In this document: piece after piece, positions 45,301 to 60,300 of the stretch
Position numbering within the stretch: position 1 is the first letter of the stretch
Layout: each line of letters opens with the position of its first letter
DNA from: Oscarella lobularis
Taxonomy: Eukaryota; Porifera; Homoscleromorpha; Homosclerophorida; Oscarellidae
Reading direction: 5' to 3'
DNA length: 64,000 nucleotides
Assembly (NCBI RefSeq): GCF_947507565.1
Contig: NC_089175.1
Coordinates: 6,003,733-6,067,732, forward strand
The notes under the pieces: generated by a model
The model's database searches: none
What the model saw: only the letters and a program-made list of their open reading frames with translations
Told to the model about the DNA's origin: nothing
Program-made: the position numbers and the translations under genes

Positions 45301-48300
45301 CGACCGACCGCCTGGCGACGAGCGAGTTCGTCTTCGAGCTATGAAAAATGTGTTAGGTACTCTTTTATTGATTGCGGTACTGAAGGACTTTATTTCTCTA
45401 CCTCTGTTGCTTTGTCGTCGTAGTCTCTCAAGTCTCGCTGCGAAGCGAGATCTGATCTTCCCTTCAAGTTGAGCTTCGCGACCCAGAATCCTTTTAGAGA
45501 CTCCGTCTGCGAGGCGATTTTTTGATAGAGTGATTTGACCTAGTTTATAAGAAGAGAATGAACAAAAGGATTGATTATCTATGTATAGGGGTGAGGAGTA
45601 GCCTATGACTCATAAGTATTACTGAAAACATGGTAGAGGTGAGGAGTAGCTTATGACTCATAAACAATACTGAAAACATGGGAATAAGGGTGTGGAGTGG
45701 CCTATGACTCATAAACAATACTAAAAACATGGGCATAGGGGTGAGGAGTAGCTTATGACTCATAAATAATACTGAAAACTAGGGCATAGAGGTAAGGAGT
45801 ATAACCTATGACTCATAAATATAAAAGAAAACGTGAGCATAGGGGTGAGAATAAATTTAAGTGAAAACTAGGCTTTAGGGGGGTGAGGAGTAGCCTATGA
45901 CTCATAAATAGAAATGAAAGCTAGGGTATAGGGGTAGCCTATGACTTATAAATAATACTTTACGCTTACTTCGTTTTTCTGCTGGTCGATTTTTCCCGTG
46001 ACTTTTCGACTCTGCTCCGACAAGTTCTGATAGAATGTCTCAACGCTAAATGCCTCCATATCGACTTGTTTGTCGTAATCCCAGAACTCGTCATCTTCCT
46101 CAGCCATCACAGTGCCTGATATAATCAATCGCGAATCAATCGATTGCTCCGAAATTTGTTTACCATCAGCTGGTGAACTCTCAAACTCCATGTTGCGATG
46201 ATATCGTTTGACGTTGTGAAGAGTCGATCCCTTCGAAGAGTAGTCCTCAAACGGATACTTCTGAGCCAATTGACGATATTTGGGATTCTTGTACAGAACC
46301 TTCTTCCACCCGTGCACCCGAAACAGAAGCTAGAAAACGGTAAAAAAATCAATAGAAAAACCCAGCTAGAGTACGTACCAGGGCGATGCACATTATGAAG
46401 ACGAGAACGATGCCGCCTCCGACCATGCTGAATATGAGAATCCAATCCGGTTCGGTGAGAAGATCGGGCTCGTTTCGCACGCCCACGGAAACGACAGAGC
46501 GTGGTGTGAGCGGCTGGAAAACGCCTTCGTTCGGACATTGCGCTCCCTCGGACATAATTCTCACGTACTGTAAAAAAGAAGTTTAATTAATAATAATACT
46601 GAGGAAATTTTTTGTTTGCTCGCCATTCGCTTTTCCGTTTCGTTTTGCATTTTGAAGGCGTACGTTCCCGAGTCGGTGAACCGAAAGGCGAAAAGAGTGA
46701 TATTCGACTCGGCAGACAGTCGCAAATTTTCGTCCAATTCGTCGAACTTCCCGTGATCGAAATTGGGATTCGAATTCCATAGATTATCCTTGTCGTAGCG
46801 CGGAAAATATTCCTGCGTGACCGACCAGACGAGCGTGCGACCCAACGTGAGACAAGCGAGCGGATCCGTAAGTCCCGTCAGCGCGGCGGCGCCGACGACG
46901 GGCGCCGCTCGACGCCGACGACGCCGTCCAACTGAAGTCCCCGGTTCGACGTCGCTGAACAAAGCGGCAATGTCTTCGGGTTCGGCATCGTAAACGCCGG
47001 TAACGCCTTCACCTGAAATAAAAGGATTCTTTTAGTTGATGTATACGTGATGAAGTGAGGACTCACTGTCTGCTACTGCAAGTGGTATGCTTATTGCGGT
47101 GCCGTCTAGTTCGTCGCAGCCCGCCTGGCTGAAAACTTCGGAATTTCCCAACCGGCCTTCAAGTTCCGTTGCAGTATAATTCGCCTAAGAAAAAGGGATT
47201 TTATTTAGTATAGTATTATTATTCAATTAAATAATTGAAACTTACGATTTGTACTCCGTCGCTGTAGACGATCAATACGGGTGGGCCAGGATCTTGACAT
47301 TCGAATTTCAAAACTGCCTCCGATCGCCGACGACAGTCGCTGTCGCATAGCAACTCGAGATTATCAACCTAGGCAATTCCAATCACGCAAAACTCAACAT
47401 AGCATGTACGTCCATACCTCGCATTCGCAAAGACCTTTCTCAGTATTAAATCCCTTGTATCTGTCTGCACCGCACAACTAAAAATAAAAAAATAATAAGT
47501 ATACATTATGAGTGTGAATTTTATTCTTACAGCTAAGCAATATGTTTCCCATTCAGCTGTCGTTCGACATATTCCATTGGTGTCTCGCGCACTTCCCTCC
47601 GAACAAAGATCATAAATGATACGAACGCAATCCTTCTCCCGACCGTCTCGCACTTCATAGCCAGGCATGCAAGGACAAGTTCGATCGCTAGGCTAAAAAT
47701 CAAAAATAAAAATAATCAATACTATATTCTAAGTACGTCGCGAGTTTCAACATACCTGAAACTCTCTTCCTTCTCCCGTACACGTACAATGCGTGTTTCC
47801 AACTCCGGTCGCAAAAGCTTCCGAACCGCAGCCGAAACACGCCGCCAATCCCGGCCTATTTCCGTAATTATTCTCCCTGCACGGCACGCAATCGCTCTCA
47901 TTCCCCGCCCTCTCGAACGGCTGATAGGAACCGGCGGGACACGCGTACGGACGCGGCGACGCTTCGGGGCAATAATACCCGATCGGACAAACGTAGGATC
48001 GCGTCGTCGGATACCCGTTATCCGTCCCGTTGCGCGACGGTTCGTCGGACGTCGCGCCGGCGTGACAAACGACGCCGGGACGGCACGGATAGTAGGCGAG
48101 TCGTTGAGGATGATTGCAATAGTAACCGGGCGGACAGATGTAGCAAGTCGTTTCAAAAAGATCATTCGTCGCGTTTTCCGGCGACCAGTAGCCGAGCGGA
48201 CAGACGAGCGGTTTCGCGGCGCCGCTCACGAGTAGCGGATCGCCGCACGCGTAACCGGGACAATAGTGCCCAGGCGGACACGGCGTCGGCACCGACGAAT

Positions 48301-51300
48301 TCTCCGGGCAATAGAATCCGCCCGGACACGGTCGCTCCGTTTTCGATTGATTGCAATAAAATCCCGGCTGACAACGACGATAGAGCGACGAACCGGACGG
48401 ACAATAGGATCCTTCAGGACACTCGTACCCAATCGTCGTCGCATTCGTATCGGGACAATAACGACCCGCCGGACACTCGTGGCACTCCATGACGTCACGA
48501 GCACCCGTCGACGCGCGATACGTTCCCGCCGGACACGGTTCCGGCACCATGACCGCTTCCTCGCAATAGTGTCCAATAGGACAAGCGCTCGTGTTATAGT
48601 GCGGCATGCCGCGATCTAAGCACCAGTATCCGGCCGGGCACGGCGTGCACGTGTTTCGATTCGAAGCGCCGATCGTATCCGAGTACGTTGCCACGGGACA
48701 CGGCGTTTTCGTTTCGTTGTACGGGCAATAGAAGCCGGGCGGACACGGATGCGGATACGGATCGTCGCCCGTGCATATGTTCCCGCTCGGACACACGTGA
48801 CAGTCGTCGACGCTTTTCGCTCCGACGATATTGATGTAGAGATCGCGTGGACACAGACGCGGTATTGTCGTTCCGTTCGGGCAATAGAATCCGTACGGGC
48901 ACGGTTCGCCGCCCGTTTCGTTTACGCCGTCCGGCGTTGGTGAGAAACTCGCGTTGTAGCAGATGTAACCGGCGTAGCAAGAGTCGACGATTTTTCCCAA
49001 TAGGCAATATTGTCCCGGCGGGCATTGATTGCATTCGCTCGCCGCTTTCAAACCGAACGCGTCGTCGTCCGTGTAGAAACCGTCAGGACAGAATGGCGGA
49101 TAGCCCGTTCCCGCTGGACAGTATTTACGCGCCGGACACACAACGGGATTCGTTTCGTTCCATAGACAGAATCTTCCCGGCGGACATTCGTCGCAAACGG
49201 CAGCTCCGCTGCGAGAGAAATTCCCCGGCGGACACCCCAGTGGTATAGACGATCCCTCGGGGCAATAATGACCAGATGGACACTCGTACTCGCTAGGCTG
49301 AGACACTCTAATTTTCGCATCGCTTGGACAGTAGTATCCGCCGGCGCAAGGCCCACTTGGCGCCGCCTGACCACGCTCTTCGCAATACGATCCCGGCGAA
49401 CAAGGCAGGCATTCGTTCATCGCTTTCAGTCCAGAATTCGGCGCTATCGTTCCCTCGGGACACTGACTCGCATTCCTCGTTCCCTCTTCGCAATAGTGAC
49501 CAGGTGGACACAACTCGGGCGTAGCGCTGCGTGCTCCACCGCGACAAAGATAACCAGCACTGCAAATTCCGTCTGGGATGTCGAGTCCCGAAACGCTGCA
49601 ATACTCGCCCGGTGGACACGACTTGCACTCGTCGGCACGCGCTAATCCAGTCACGTCAGAAAACGATCCGGCGAGACACGGAATGCCGCGCGAAGACGCG
49701 ACGGGACAGTAGTGGCCTGTGGGACACGGTTCCGGGTTGACGATTCCTCGCACGGGACAGACGTAGCGTTCAGGACAGAGAAAGCATTTTCCGAGACCCG
49801 TTTGGTTGCTGTACGTTCCGTTTTCGCAGGGCGTCGGGCTCAAATCGCCGGCATTGCAAAAGAATCCGACTGGGCAAATGTAACCGGTAACGTTATCGCT
49901 GGGCGCTGACTGGAAGGCGCCGCCCGTGCATATATAACCGGGGTCGCATTCGGAAAGGTTCTTCGAGACGCCGTCGCCGATGCAGAAGAAGCCTGGATCG
50001 CACGGGGTGCAATCGCTTTGACGCGTGTTTAATGATTTAGCCGAGAATGTTCCGCGCTCGCACGGAATCGGATCGTCGCTTCCTTCGGGGCAGTAGTGCC
50101 CGGGTGGACACTCGCCTTCGGGCGGATTCGGTACCGTATTTCCGCCCTTGCAGAAGTAGCCGGAATTGCAAAGGCCAACGGGATGCGTGAGACCCTTTCG
50201 ACTGCAGTGCATCCCCGCGGTGCAAATCGTACATTGGGTAGCGTTCACGAGACCAGGGACGTTACTGAACGTTCCCTCAGGACACGGAAACTCTTCAGCA
50301 AAGCGAGTTCCTGTTGGACAATAGTGTCCCGGCGGGCACGTCGAGTTTGTATACAAGACAACTGGCTCGAGTCGATTGTCGCAGAAATAGCCCGCCTCGC
50401 ATATTTTACAGCTATTCGTCTGAAGTTCGTTTTGATAATATCCCGAATCACATCGAATCGGACTCGCCGAGCCGGTCGGACAATAATGCCCGAGCGGACA
50501 ACCGTAATCGATAGGCGACGATACATTCTGTCCCGACGGACAATAGAATCCGTCGTCGCATTCACCCGACACGACGTTTCTTCCGTAGCCGCTGCAATAC
50601 TTTCCTGCTGGACACGAATTGCAATCCGATTCGGAACGACCACCTTCGGTTTGGAGATACGTTCCCGGTGGACACGGATCGGGCAAAGAGCTTCCCATTT
50701 CGCAATAAAATCCCGACCAACATATATTCTGTCGCGGAGTCGTCGATCCGTTCACGCAAAAATAGCCGGCGTCGCAATACCCCGTCGGCAAGGCGAGACC
50801 CGACTCGTTGCAGTACATTCCGTCGGTGCACGTAATCGGTTCGTACGAGCCGGCGGGACAATATTGTCCCGCCTTGCATTGTCCGCCGCTGAGCGGTGAA
50901 GCGGGTCGCGGTTCGTTGGCGCCGCCGCTGCAATACCATCCGGCGTCGCAGTCCCCGATTGGTAGAGACATTCCCGCGTACGGACAATATTGCCCCGGGG
51001 TGCATCCGAAACAATGGTCGTCGCTATGACGACGAGTGAGATTATTAAACGTTCCTGGTGGACACGGAAACGCGTGCGCGTTCTCGGTTCGTAGAGGGCA
51101 GTAGTAACCAGTTGGACACGGCGTCTCCTCGAACGTGATCGATCCTTCGAGGCAGTAGTATCCCGCCGGGCAGTCGACGCATTCGCTTTGGCCTTCGTGA
51201 CCGTTATACGTTCCGTTGACGCACGGCAACGGCGTTCCAGTCCCGTTGGGACAATAGTGTCCTTTGGGGCATATTGCGCCGATACTTGGAAAAGCGCCAC

Positions 51301-54300
51301 ACGTGAGCGAATCACCCGAACCACCGGACCCTTCTTCTTCTATGACAAGATCGCTTCCGTTAGAAACTGTTGGATTCGGAACGGCGATCGCCTGCGTGCA
51401 GTAATAGCCGCCGTAGCACAGTCCCGTCGGTTCGGTGAGAGCCGGTACGAGACAATAGCTACCGGGATCGCACGGCGTGCATTCTTCGACGACAGTTAGT
51501 CCGGTCGTGTTTCCGTACGTGCCGGCTGGACACGCCCTCCAATCTCTCCCCGTTTCCAGTGGACAATAGTAACCCCTCGGACATGATCGAATATTCAGCG
51601 AAGCGTTTGACGACACGATAGGTAGACAATAAAATCCCGCCGGACAGCTCTTACACTCCGACGTTCCGTTTCGATCCGTATAGAGTCCAGAGGGACACGG
51701 AAGCGGTTGAGGACTTCCGCGCGGACAGTGCCTGCCGTAAGGGCAGATGTAATCGACAGGCGACGACGTTTCCATGCCGTCGGGACAATAGTAGCCCGGA
51801 TCGCAATCGCCCGTCGGAGTGACGAGACCCGTTCGAGCGCAGAATTTCCCCGCCGTACACGAAGTGCATTGCGGCTGGGCGGAAAGTCCGGTCGCATTCG
51901 AATACGTTCCCTTCGGACATTCGATTGGAGTTCCTCGACCCGTTGGGCAATAGTGGCCTTGTGGGCAAAGTTCTGCGTCGTTGCGATGCGATCCAATAGG
52001 ACAATAGTAGCCGGCTTTGCATGATCCCGACGTTTGCGTCTGATTCGCGCCCGCGCAGTATTCTCCCGCCGTGCACGGTCGACACTCGGTGACGTTGTGC
52101 AGACCCGACGTCGGACTGTACGTTCCGCGTGGACACGAAACGGGAGAGTCGGTTCCAACTGGACAATAGAATCCGGCAGGGCAAACGTCGGCTCGAACGC
52201 CCAAACCCGGCGTCGTCGTATGCGATTGAGATCGACAGAAGTAACCGGCGGCACACTGATTCGACGGTTCGACGAGACCGGCACTTTCGCACGCGTCGCC
52301 GCCAGTGCACGGCGTACAATCGTTCCTCGCTTGGAGTCCCTCGATATTGCTAAAGAAACCGGAAGGACACGGGAACTCCTTCGCATACGTCGTCCCCGCC
52401 GGACAATAATGCCCCGCGGGACACGTGTAGTTCTGCGCGTGGACGATGGGACCGCGCAGGTCGTCGCAATAGAACCCGGCGGGACATTCCTTACACGTCC
52501 ACTGACCGCGTTCGTTCTGATACGTCCCAGCGTCGCACGGTGTCTCCTTCTCGCTACCCGTCGGGCACTTGTGACCCGCCGAGCAGTTATACGACGACGG
52601 CGTCTCTGTTGTTTGACCGCCAGGACAGTAATAGCCTCCCGCGCATTTTCCCTTCGGACGCGGAAGTCCGACGGCGTCGCAATAGTACCCCGGCGTGCAT
52701 TCGATGCAGTCTAGAACGCTTTCAGAGCCGGTGACGTTGAGGAAGTATCCTTGGGGACATCCTCGTTCGACGCTGCTTCCTTCCGGGCAGTAGTGGCCTT
52801 CCGGGCAAACGTTGCCTGTGATTCCGTCTATAGGTTGACTTACGTTCGCTCCCTTCGTGCAGTAATGTCCAGCCGCGCAAAGTGCCGTCGGTAAGGCAAG
52901 ACCGGTTGTATGACAATAATAGCCAGGATCGCAAATAACTGGCGATTGGGATTTTTCAGGACAGTAATATCCCGGTTGACATAATCCGCCGTTGATCGAG
53001 TCCATCGGTTGAACGGCACCACTGCTGCAGTACCATCCGGCGCTGCAATTTCCCGTTGGTTTCTCTAGCCCAGTTCCCTGGCAATACATTCCCCCTGTGC
53101 AGTCTTTACAAGCGTCAATAGATTTGCTTCCAAGTAGTCGATTGAACGTTCCGTTGGGACAGGCGAATTCGTTTGGATCGGTCGTTCCGGCGGGACAGTA
53201 ATAACCGCGTGGACACACGCCGCTCACGTAGGAAATCGTTCGCGAATAGCAGTAGTAGCCGGGCGGGCAAATATCGCATTCTTCTCGTCTCGATTCGTTG
53301 TTGTAAGTTCCGGGATCGCAATCGATCGGAGCGACGCTTCCATTCTTGCAAAACGTCCCTGGCGGACACGCGTTGCCGATGTTCGGATGAACGGAGCAAT
53401 TGCGACTCGCAACACTCTCCGGATTAGGTACGGAGACGCCGGACTCGCAATAATATCCCTTCCAGCATAGTCCCGTTGGCTCGCGAAGACCTGGAGTACC
53501 GCAATATTTCCCAGCATCGCACGGCGTGCAGTCGGCCGCTTTTCCGAGCCCCGTTCGATTACCGTACGTTCCCGCCGGACACGGGATCCAATCCAAAGCC
53601 GTTCCTATAAGACAGTAGTAGCCCTGAGGACATGGTAGCTGATTTAGCGTCGCATTTTCCGCTGTTACGGAAAGACAATATTTTCCCGCGCGACACGCTT
53701 CGCACGTCGAAGCGCCGGGACGATCGGTGTACGTGCCGCCGGCGCATTGTCGCGGCGCAGCGCTTCCGAGCGGACAATGAAGTCCCGTTGGGCATTCGTA
53801 ATCCGCCGGTTTGCTCGCGTTCATTCCAGGAGGGCAGTAGTATCCCTCCGAACAAGGCCCCGTTGGCTTTGTCAGTCCAGGCGTCTCGCAATATTTCCCG
53901 CGAGTGCACGGTCGACATTCGGCGGCTGACGTGAGATGAGTTACGTTAGAAAACGATCCTGGTGGACACGGTAGAGGATAGGGCGATCCCATTGGACAAT
54001 AATGCCCTTCGAAGCAAATTTCTTCCGTAGCTGATGACGATCCTTCGGGACAGTAGTATCCAGGCGTACATTCTCCGCTCGTATTTGTCAATCGAACTGA
54101 TCCGCAGAAGTGACCTTCGGTACAATTTTCGCATTGATCTCTATTGAATAGTCCTTCTTGATTGCTGTACGTTCCTTTCGGACACGGATTCGGCTCGTCT
54201 GTTCCTTCGGGACAATAATGCCCCGCTGGACAAACATTCGCATTGGGGCCCTCTTCGGGTGTCGACGATTTGGCTCCCGATCGACAAAAGTAACCAGGAC

Positions 54301-57300
54301 TACACAAAGCGAAAGAAGAGTCCAGGCCAGCAAGCGGACAATAGTATCCAGGTAAACAGGGACTGCATTGCTCTTCTTCCCGTAGTCCCGTCAAAGAATT
54401 ATACGTTCCATTAGGACAAGGATACTGCTCGGCGTATTTCGTCCCATTGGGACAATAATACCCAGTCGGACACTCGGTATTATTGAAATAGACGACAGGA
54501 TTATCGCTGCTGTCGCAGTAGTATCCCTCCGGACACACCTTGCACGTCGACTGCGCTTCTTCGTCTTGATAGGTCCCAGAGAAACATCGTCTCGGCGCAA
54601 TGCTTCCCTCGACGCAATAGTGTCCTTTCGTGCACGCAAAGGCGGTTCGACTTCTCTGCTGCGACGGACAGTAGTATCCAGGCGCGCACAAACCCGTCGG
54701 CACTTCCAATCCGCGTCGATCGCAGTAGTGTCCTTGTTTACACGGCAAGCAGTCGGACAACGATTCGTGTCCCGTTGTGTTTAGATAAAATCCTTCTGGG
54801 CAAGGCGTTGGTAGTCCAGACTGCACTGGACAATAATTCCCGCGCGGGCAAACGCCGCTGCTCGGACGCGGCGACGATGATCCACGCTCGCAGAAGTATC
54901 CCGCGTCGCACGGCGCAGTGACGTTGCCCTGACCGCGCGCATGGCAATAAAATCCCGCATCGCAGGCGATCGGCGCATACGACCCGACTGGACAATACTC
55001 ACCCGCTTGACACTCGCCTCCGTGCGTGAGCGATTGCGGTACAGACGCGCCAAGCGTGCAGAACCAACCCGACGCACATTTACCAGTCGGTTCCGACAAA
55101 CCGAATCCTTGGCAGTATTCGCCAGGCGTACAATTCGCGCAAGCCGATAGACTTTGGCTTCCAGTGCGATTATTAAACGTTCCTTCGGGGCATGGAAATT
55201 CCGTGGAGAAAGTCGTGTTGACGGGGCAGTAGTGCCCCGACGGACAGGCGTTTTCTTCGTAGGTCGTCGCCCCTTTGAGACAGTAGTACCCAGTCGGACA
55301 ATCGTGACACGAACTCGCGTGCGTCGTATTGGAAAACGATCCCGCCGGACAGGCGATCGGATACGCGGTTCCCTCGGGGCAGTAGTGACCGACAAAACAA
55401 GGCCCAGCGACTTCTTCGTGATAACGACACGTCGACGATTGATTTTTCCCGACGAATGTTTCGGCACCGGTGAAGTTTTGCGTCGTTGGTTTATCCGTCG
55501 TCGCCGCGCTCCAGCAATAGTATCCCGCGCCGCACGAACCCGTCAGCGTCGTTTGACCTTCCGCTTTGCAATACATTCCCGCGTCACAAGGTGTACACTG
55601 CTTCTCTTCAAAGAGACCCTCTTGATTGCTATACGTTCCGACGGGACAGGCAATCCAGTCTCCTCCCGTTCCTGCTGGGCAGAAGTATCCCGAGGGACAA
55701 ATTTCGTAGGGATCGCAGGGACAACTTTCGTAGGGATCGCCTGTAAAATTAAATGTCACTGGTAGGCAATAATATCCTTGGGGACAAACGTCGCATCCAG
55801 CGCGACCCGTTTCGTTCGTATACGTTCCCGGCGCGCAGCTGAGCGGTTCGGCGCTTCCTCTCGGACAGCGAAGACCTCGCGGGCAAATGTATTCTGCGGG
55901 TTTAGATATTTTCTGGCCTTCTGGGCAGTAGTATCCTGGATCGCATGCTTCCGTTTCGCTGCATTCGCCGCCGCTGCAGTAGAATCCCGGAGTACACGAC
56001 TTGCATTGAGACTCGTTCTTTAAACCAGTGTAAGGATTGAAAGTTCCCGACGGACAGGGAGTCGGAATTTCGCTCTGCGTTGGACAGAAATTTCCCGTAG
56101 GACAAATTTCCCACGTTGGTGTAAAAGCCGATCCGTTGCAGTAGTATCCCGCGTTGCACGGCGTCGAAAACGCCGACAGGCCCGTCTGACCGCAATAGAA
56201 CCCAGGCGGACAACCCAAACAATCCGACACCTCTCCTTTTCCCTCGAAAGGATTATACGTTCCGAGAGGACATTTCGTCGGCACGACGCTTCCTTCAGGA
56301 CAATAGTTTCCACTCGGACATATATCAGCGTCGTCGCCTTGATTCGGCGTGGACGAATTAGCACCGCGCGCGCAGAAGTATCCCGCCGTGCAGTCACCTT
56401 CCGGATAGACGAGTCCAATTCGATCGCAATACTTTCCGCCGTCGCAAGGGAAACACGCGGCGAGACCGCTCTGATTTGCAAACGTTCCACTCGGACACGG
56501 ATGTTCCTTGTCGAATTGCGTACCGGCTGGGCAGAAGTAGCCGGGCGGACACGACGATTCGTTGAAGTTGACGACGAGCGATAGCGTCGTGTCGCAGAAA
56601 TAGCCGGCAGGGCACGTCAAACAGGACGATTTTCCCGTCGAATTTTGATACGTGCCGCGACGACATCGTTCAAACGAGCTGCTTCCCAACACACAGAAAT
56701 GTCCTTTTGGGCAAACGTATGTTGACGGGTCTGGTCGATGTTGACGCGGTGGACAATAATAGCCTAGATCGCACGGTCCCGTTGGTTCGGTTAAGCCGTA
56801 ACCGGCGCAATACGATCCACTGCTACAGCTTAGACAATCCGATTCGTTTGTATTCCGCGTGGCGTTGCTGTAAGTCCCAGGCGGACATGCCGTCTCGTTG
56901 ACGCTTCTCGATGGACAGTAGTGACCGGCGTGGCACGCGTCGCCCGTTGCGCCGTCAGTAGGCGTCGACGTCACAGCACCAAGCGTGCAATAATACCCGG
57001 CGCTGCAATCGCCTGTCGGTTCAGCCAAATATTTCTGATCGCAGTAAAATCCGCCGGTGCACGGTAACGGATTCGAGGATCCTTCCGGGCAGAATTCTCC
57101 CTCGCGACAAAATCCGCCGCCGTCTTCCGTTCGATTCGGTCGCGCCGTCGAGCTTCCGCCGCTGCAGTACCACCCGTCGCTGCACAAGCCGCTCGGCGTC
57201 GCCAATCCTTCGTTAGCGCAGTATTGTCCCGGCAAACACGAAAGACACCCAGTCTCATTTCGTCGTTTCGTTTGATTATTAAACGTTCCCTTTGGACACG

Positions 57301-60300
57301 GTTTCGCGTACGGCGTCTTCGTACCCGCAGGACAGTAGTGGCCTCGCGGACAGAGCTGCGACGCGAACGTCACCGATCCAGCCAAGCAGTAGTACCCAGC
57401 CGGACAGACGAGACATCGACTCAACTGCAACGTCGGCGCAAAACTTCCCGGCGCGCACGGCCGCGGCGTAGCCGATCCTTCAGGACAGTAGTGCCCGACG
57501 GGACAGACGCCGCCTTCGCCCGCTTGCCCGTAGCTACAGTTCGTCGAATTCGAAGTAGATCCGTTCGTAGGCTTGCTTCTATCCATACCGTGCTTGCAAT
57601 AGAATCCAGCCGCGCAGTTTCCCGTGTAATTCGTCGCCGCCAACGCGTCGCAATACTTTCCGCCGTCGCAGGCGCGACACTGAAGCACGTCGGCGAGACC
57701 TTTTTCGTTACTGTACGTGCCGCGAGGACACGATAGCCAATTGTATCCCGTTCCGCGCGGACAGTAGTATCCTTCGGGGCACTGCGCCGTCAGGAGACCC
57801 TCGACGCAATACCATCCCGCCGGACACGTGTAACACACCGCCGCTTGAGAATGATTCGTATACGATCCGTTTGAGCAGATAATCGGATCGGCGGTTTTTT
57901 CGGGACAGAAGTGTCCGATGGGACACTCTAAGCCTAAAGGAGCGGCGACTGATTGACCTTCTGGGCAGTAGTAGCCTGCATTGCATGGTCCTGTGGGCGC
58001 TGTTAAACCCGTATCGTTGCAGTAATATCCTCGCGAGCATTTCGTGCATTGAGAACTCGATTCGAGTCCAGGCGTGTTAGAGAAATGACCGGCTGGACAG
58101 CCGATGGGATCGACTGTTCCTTCGGGGCAATATCTACCAGGAGTACAGAGATTCGACACGTTGGAGATGGAGCCTGATAAGCAGAAATAACCCGGTGAAC
58201 ATGGACCGGTTGGTGCCGTCAATCCTGACGTTTCGCAGTAGAGTCCTTCGGTGCACGATAAGCACTCGCTTTCTTCTTTCAATCCCGTGAAATTGCTGAA
58301 CGTCCCCGGCGAACAAGGCTCCGGCTCGATAGTTCCATTGACGCAAAAGTGACCGACTGGGCAAATATCGGCTTGAACGCCTTGAGCCGGATTAGGTCTC
58401 CTTGCACCGATTCTGCAGAAATATCCCGCCGAGCATTCGCCCGCGGGCGACGTCAAACCCTCGCGATCACAATACTTTCCGGCACTGCACGGCGTGCATA
58501 GACTCGACGCATTGAGTCCGAGACGATCGCTAAACGTGCCTACAGGACAACCGTACTGCGACCCGTATTCCGTTCCCTCCGGACAAAAATAGCCGGCCGG
58601 ACACGGAGTGTCTTGATATCGAACGACAGCGGAGACGGTATTATTGCATACGAATCCAGCCGGGCATATTTTGCATAGAGCTTGACCGACTTCGTCTTGA
58701 TACTCGCCGGGTAGACATCGTATTTCCTGCGCGCTTCCGCGCGGGCAGAAGTGACCTTTCGGACATATGAACGTTGGAGGATTCGACACGGCTCGTCCAG
58801 AGGGACAATAGTAACCGAAATCACAGTTAGCCGTCGGTTCCGTCAAGCCGTAGTCGTGGCAATACGTTCCCGGCGTGCACGAATGACAGTCGTCCGCTTT
58901 CGTATTTCCCGTCGCATTGGTAAACGTTCCTGGAGGACAATTCGTCGGAGATGAAGAATTCGACGGACAGTAGCTTCCTGGCGGACATTCGTCGCCTGTT
59001 AAACCGTCAGTTGGAGTCGCAGACGTCGCACCAAGCGTGCAATAGAATCCTTCTTCGCAAAATCCCGTGGGAACTTCCAACTGAGGTATATCGCAATATT
59101 GACCACTTGGACACGGTATAGCGAATGGAGATCCTTCTGGACAGTACTCGCCGGCGATGCAAGCATTTCCGCCTTCCGCTGACGTAGAATTCGGCTTCGG
59201 TGACGCTGATCCCCCGCTGCAAAACCAGCCGGCACTGCACGGTCCTGTAGGTTGATCGAGACCGTCGTTGAGACAATATTTGCCGGGAGTACACGCAACG
59301 CAATCCGCGCTGTCGCGCCGTCGCGTCTTGTTGTTAAACGTGCCCGCTTGGCAGGGGAATTCGTACGGCGATGTGGTCCCGCGGGGGCAGTAGTGGCCCA
59401 CGGGACACGGCTTGTCAGAAAATCTCGACGACTCGGCGGGACAGTAGTAGCCTGCTGGGCAAGTACGGCATGCGCTCAATCCTTTTTTATCGGCGTAGGT
59501 TCCACCAGGACAGGCAATCGGATGCGTCGTATTTCCCGGGCAGAAATGCCCAAGAGGGCAAAGGCTACCGCGTCCGGTTTGACTACCATTGACAGGACAC
59601 GTGATATTTCCAAAACTCGAATCTGTAGTTGCGTTGTTGTCGCCATTCGGATCCCGCCTGTCGACTCCGTATTCGCAGTAGTACCCTGAATCGCAGAATC
59701 CAGTCGGTTCAGTCGCGTTGAGTTTCGCGCAAAAGCTTCCGCCGTCGCACGTACGGCATTCAGACGAACGGGCGAGACCGAGATCGTCGCTGTACGTGCC
59801 GCGCGGACACGACTTCCAATCGAAACCCGTGCCGCTCGGACAGAAGAATCCCGCCGGACATCGAATCGTCGTCACGCCGCCGAAACAGTACCAACCCTCC
59901 GGACAAACGTCGCATCGCGCTGCGCCCGTGTGATTCACGAACGTGCCGTGTTCGCACGGCAACGGTTCGGATGAATTCAACGGACAGTGATGACCGACGG
60001 TGCAAATTTCTTGACGAGGATGCGACGATCCCGACGGGCAATAGAAACCCGGTTCGCATGGGCCGGTCGGTGACGTCAGTCCTTCGACGTCGCAGTAGTA
60101 TCCTGGCGTGCATAATAGACATTCTGTCGAATTTTTGAGTCCTTCTGCTGGTGAAAACGTGCCGATTGGACATCCTTGTGGATCCGATGTTCCGAGTTCG
60201 CAATAGCGTCCGGGAGTGCAGATCTTCTCCTGTCTCGATTTCGAACCGTTCGGACAGAAATATCCTGGATCGCACAAGCCAGCCGGACTCGCCAGTCCGG

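Noticed and set aside
45575-45763. Minus-strand frame across the minisatellite as a coding repeat
   Set aside because: The unit happens to be a multiple of three, but flanking exons join in phase without it, and it is bounded by donor and acceptor sites.
45583-45960. Repeat array resembling a CRISPR
   Set aside because: Units are contiguous without unique spacers, diverge from one another and lie in an animal intron, so this is a minisatellite.
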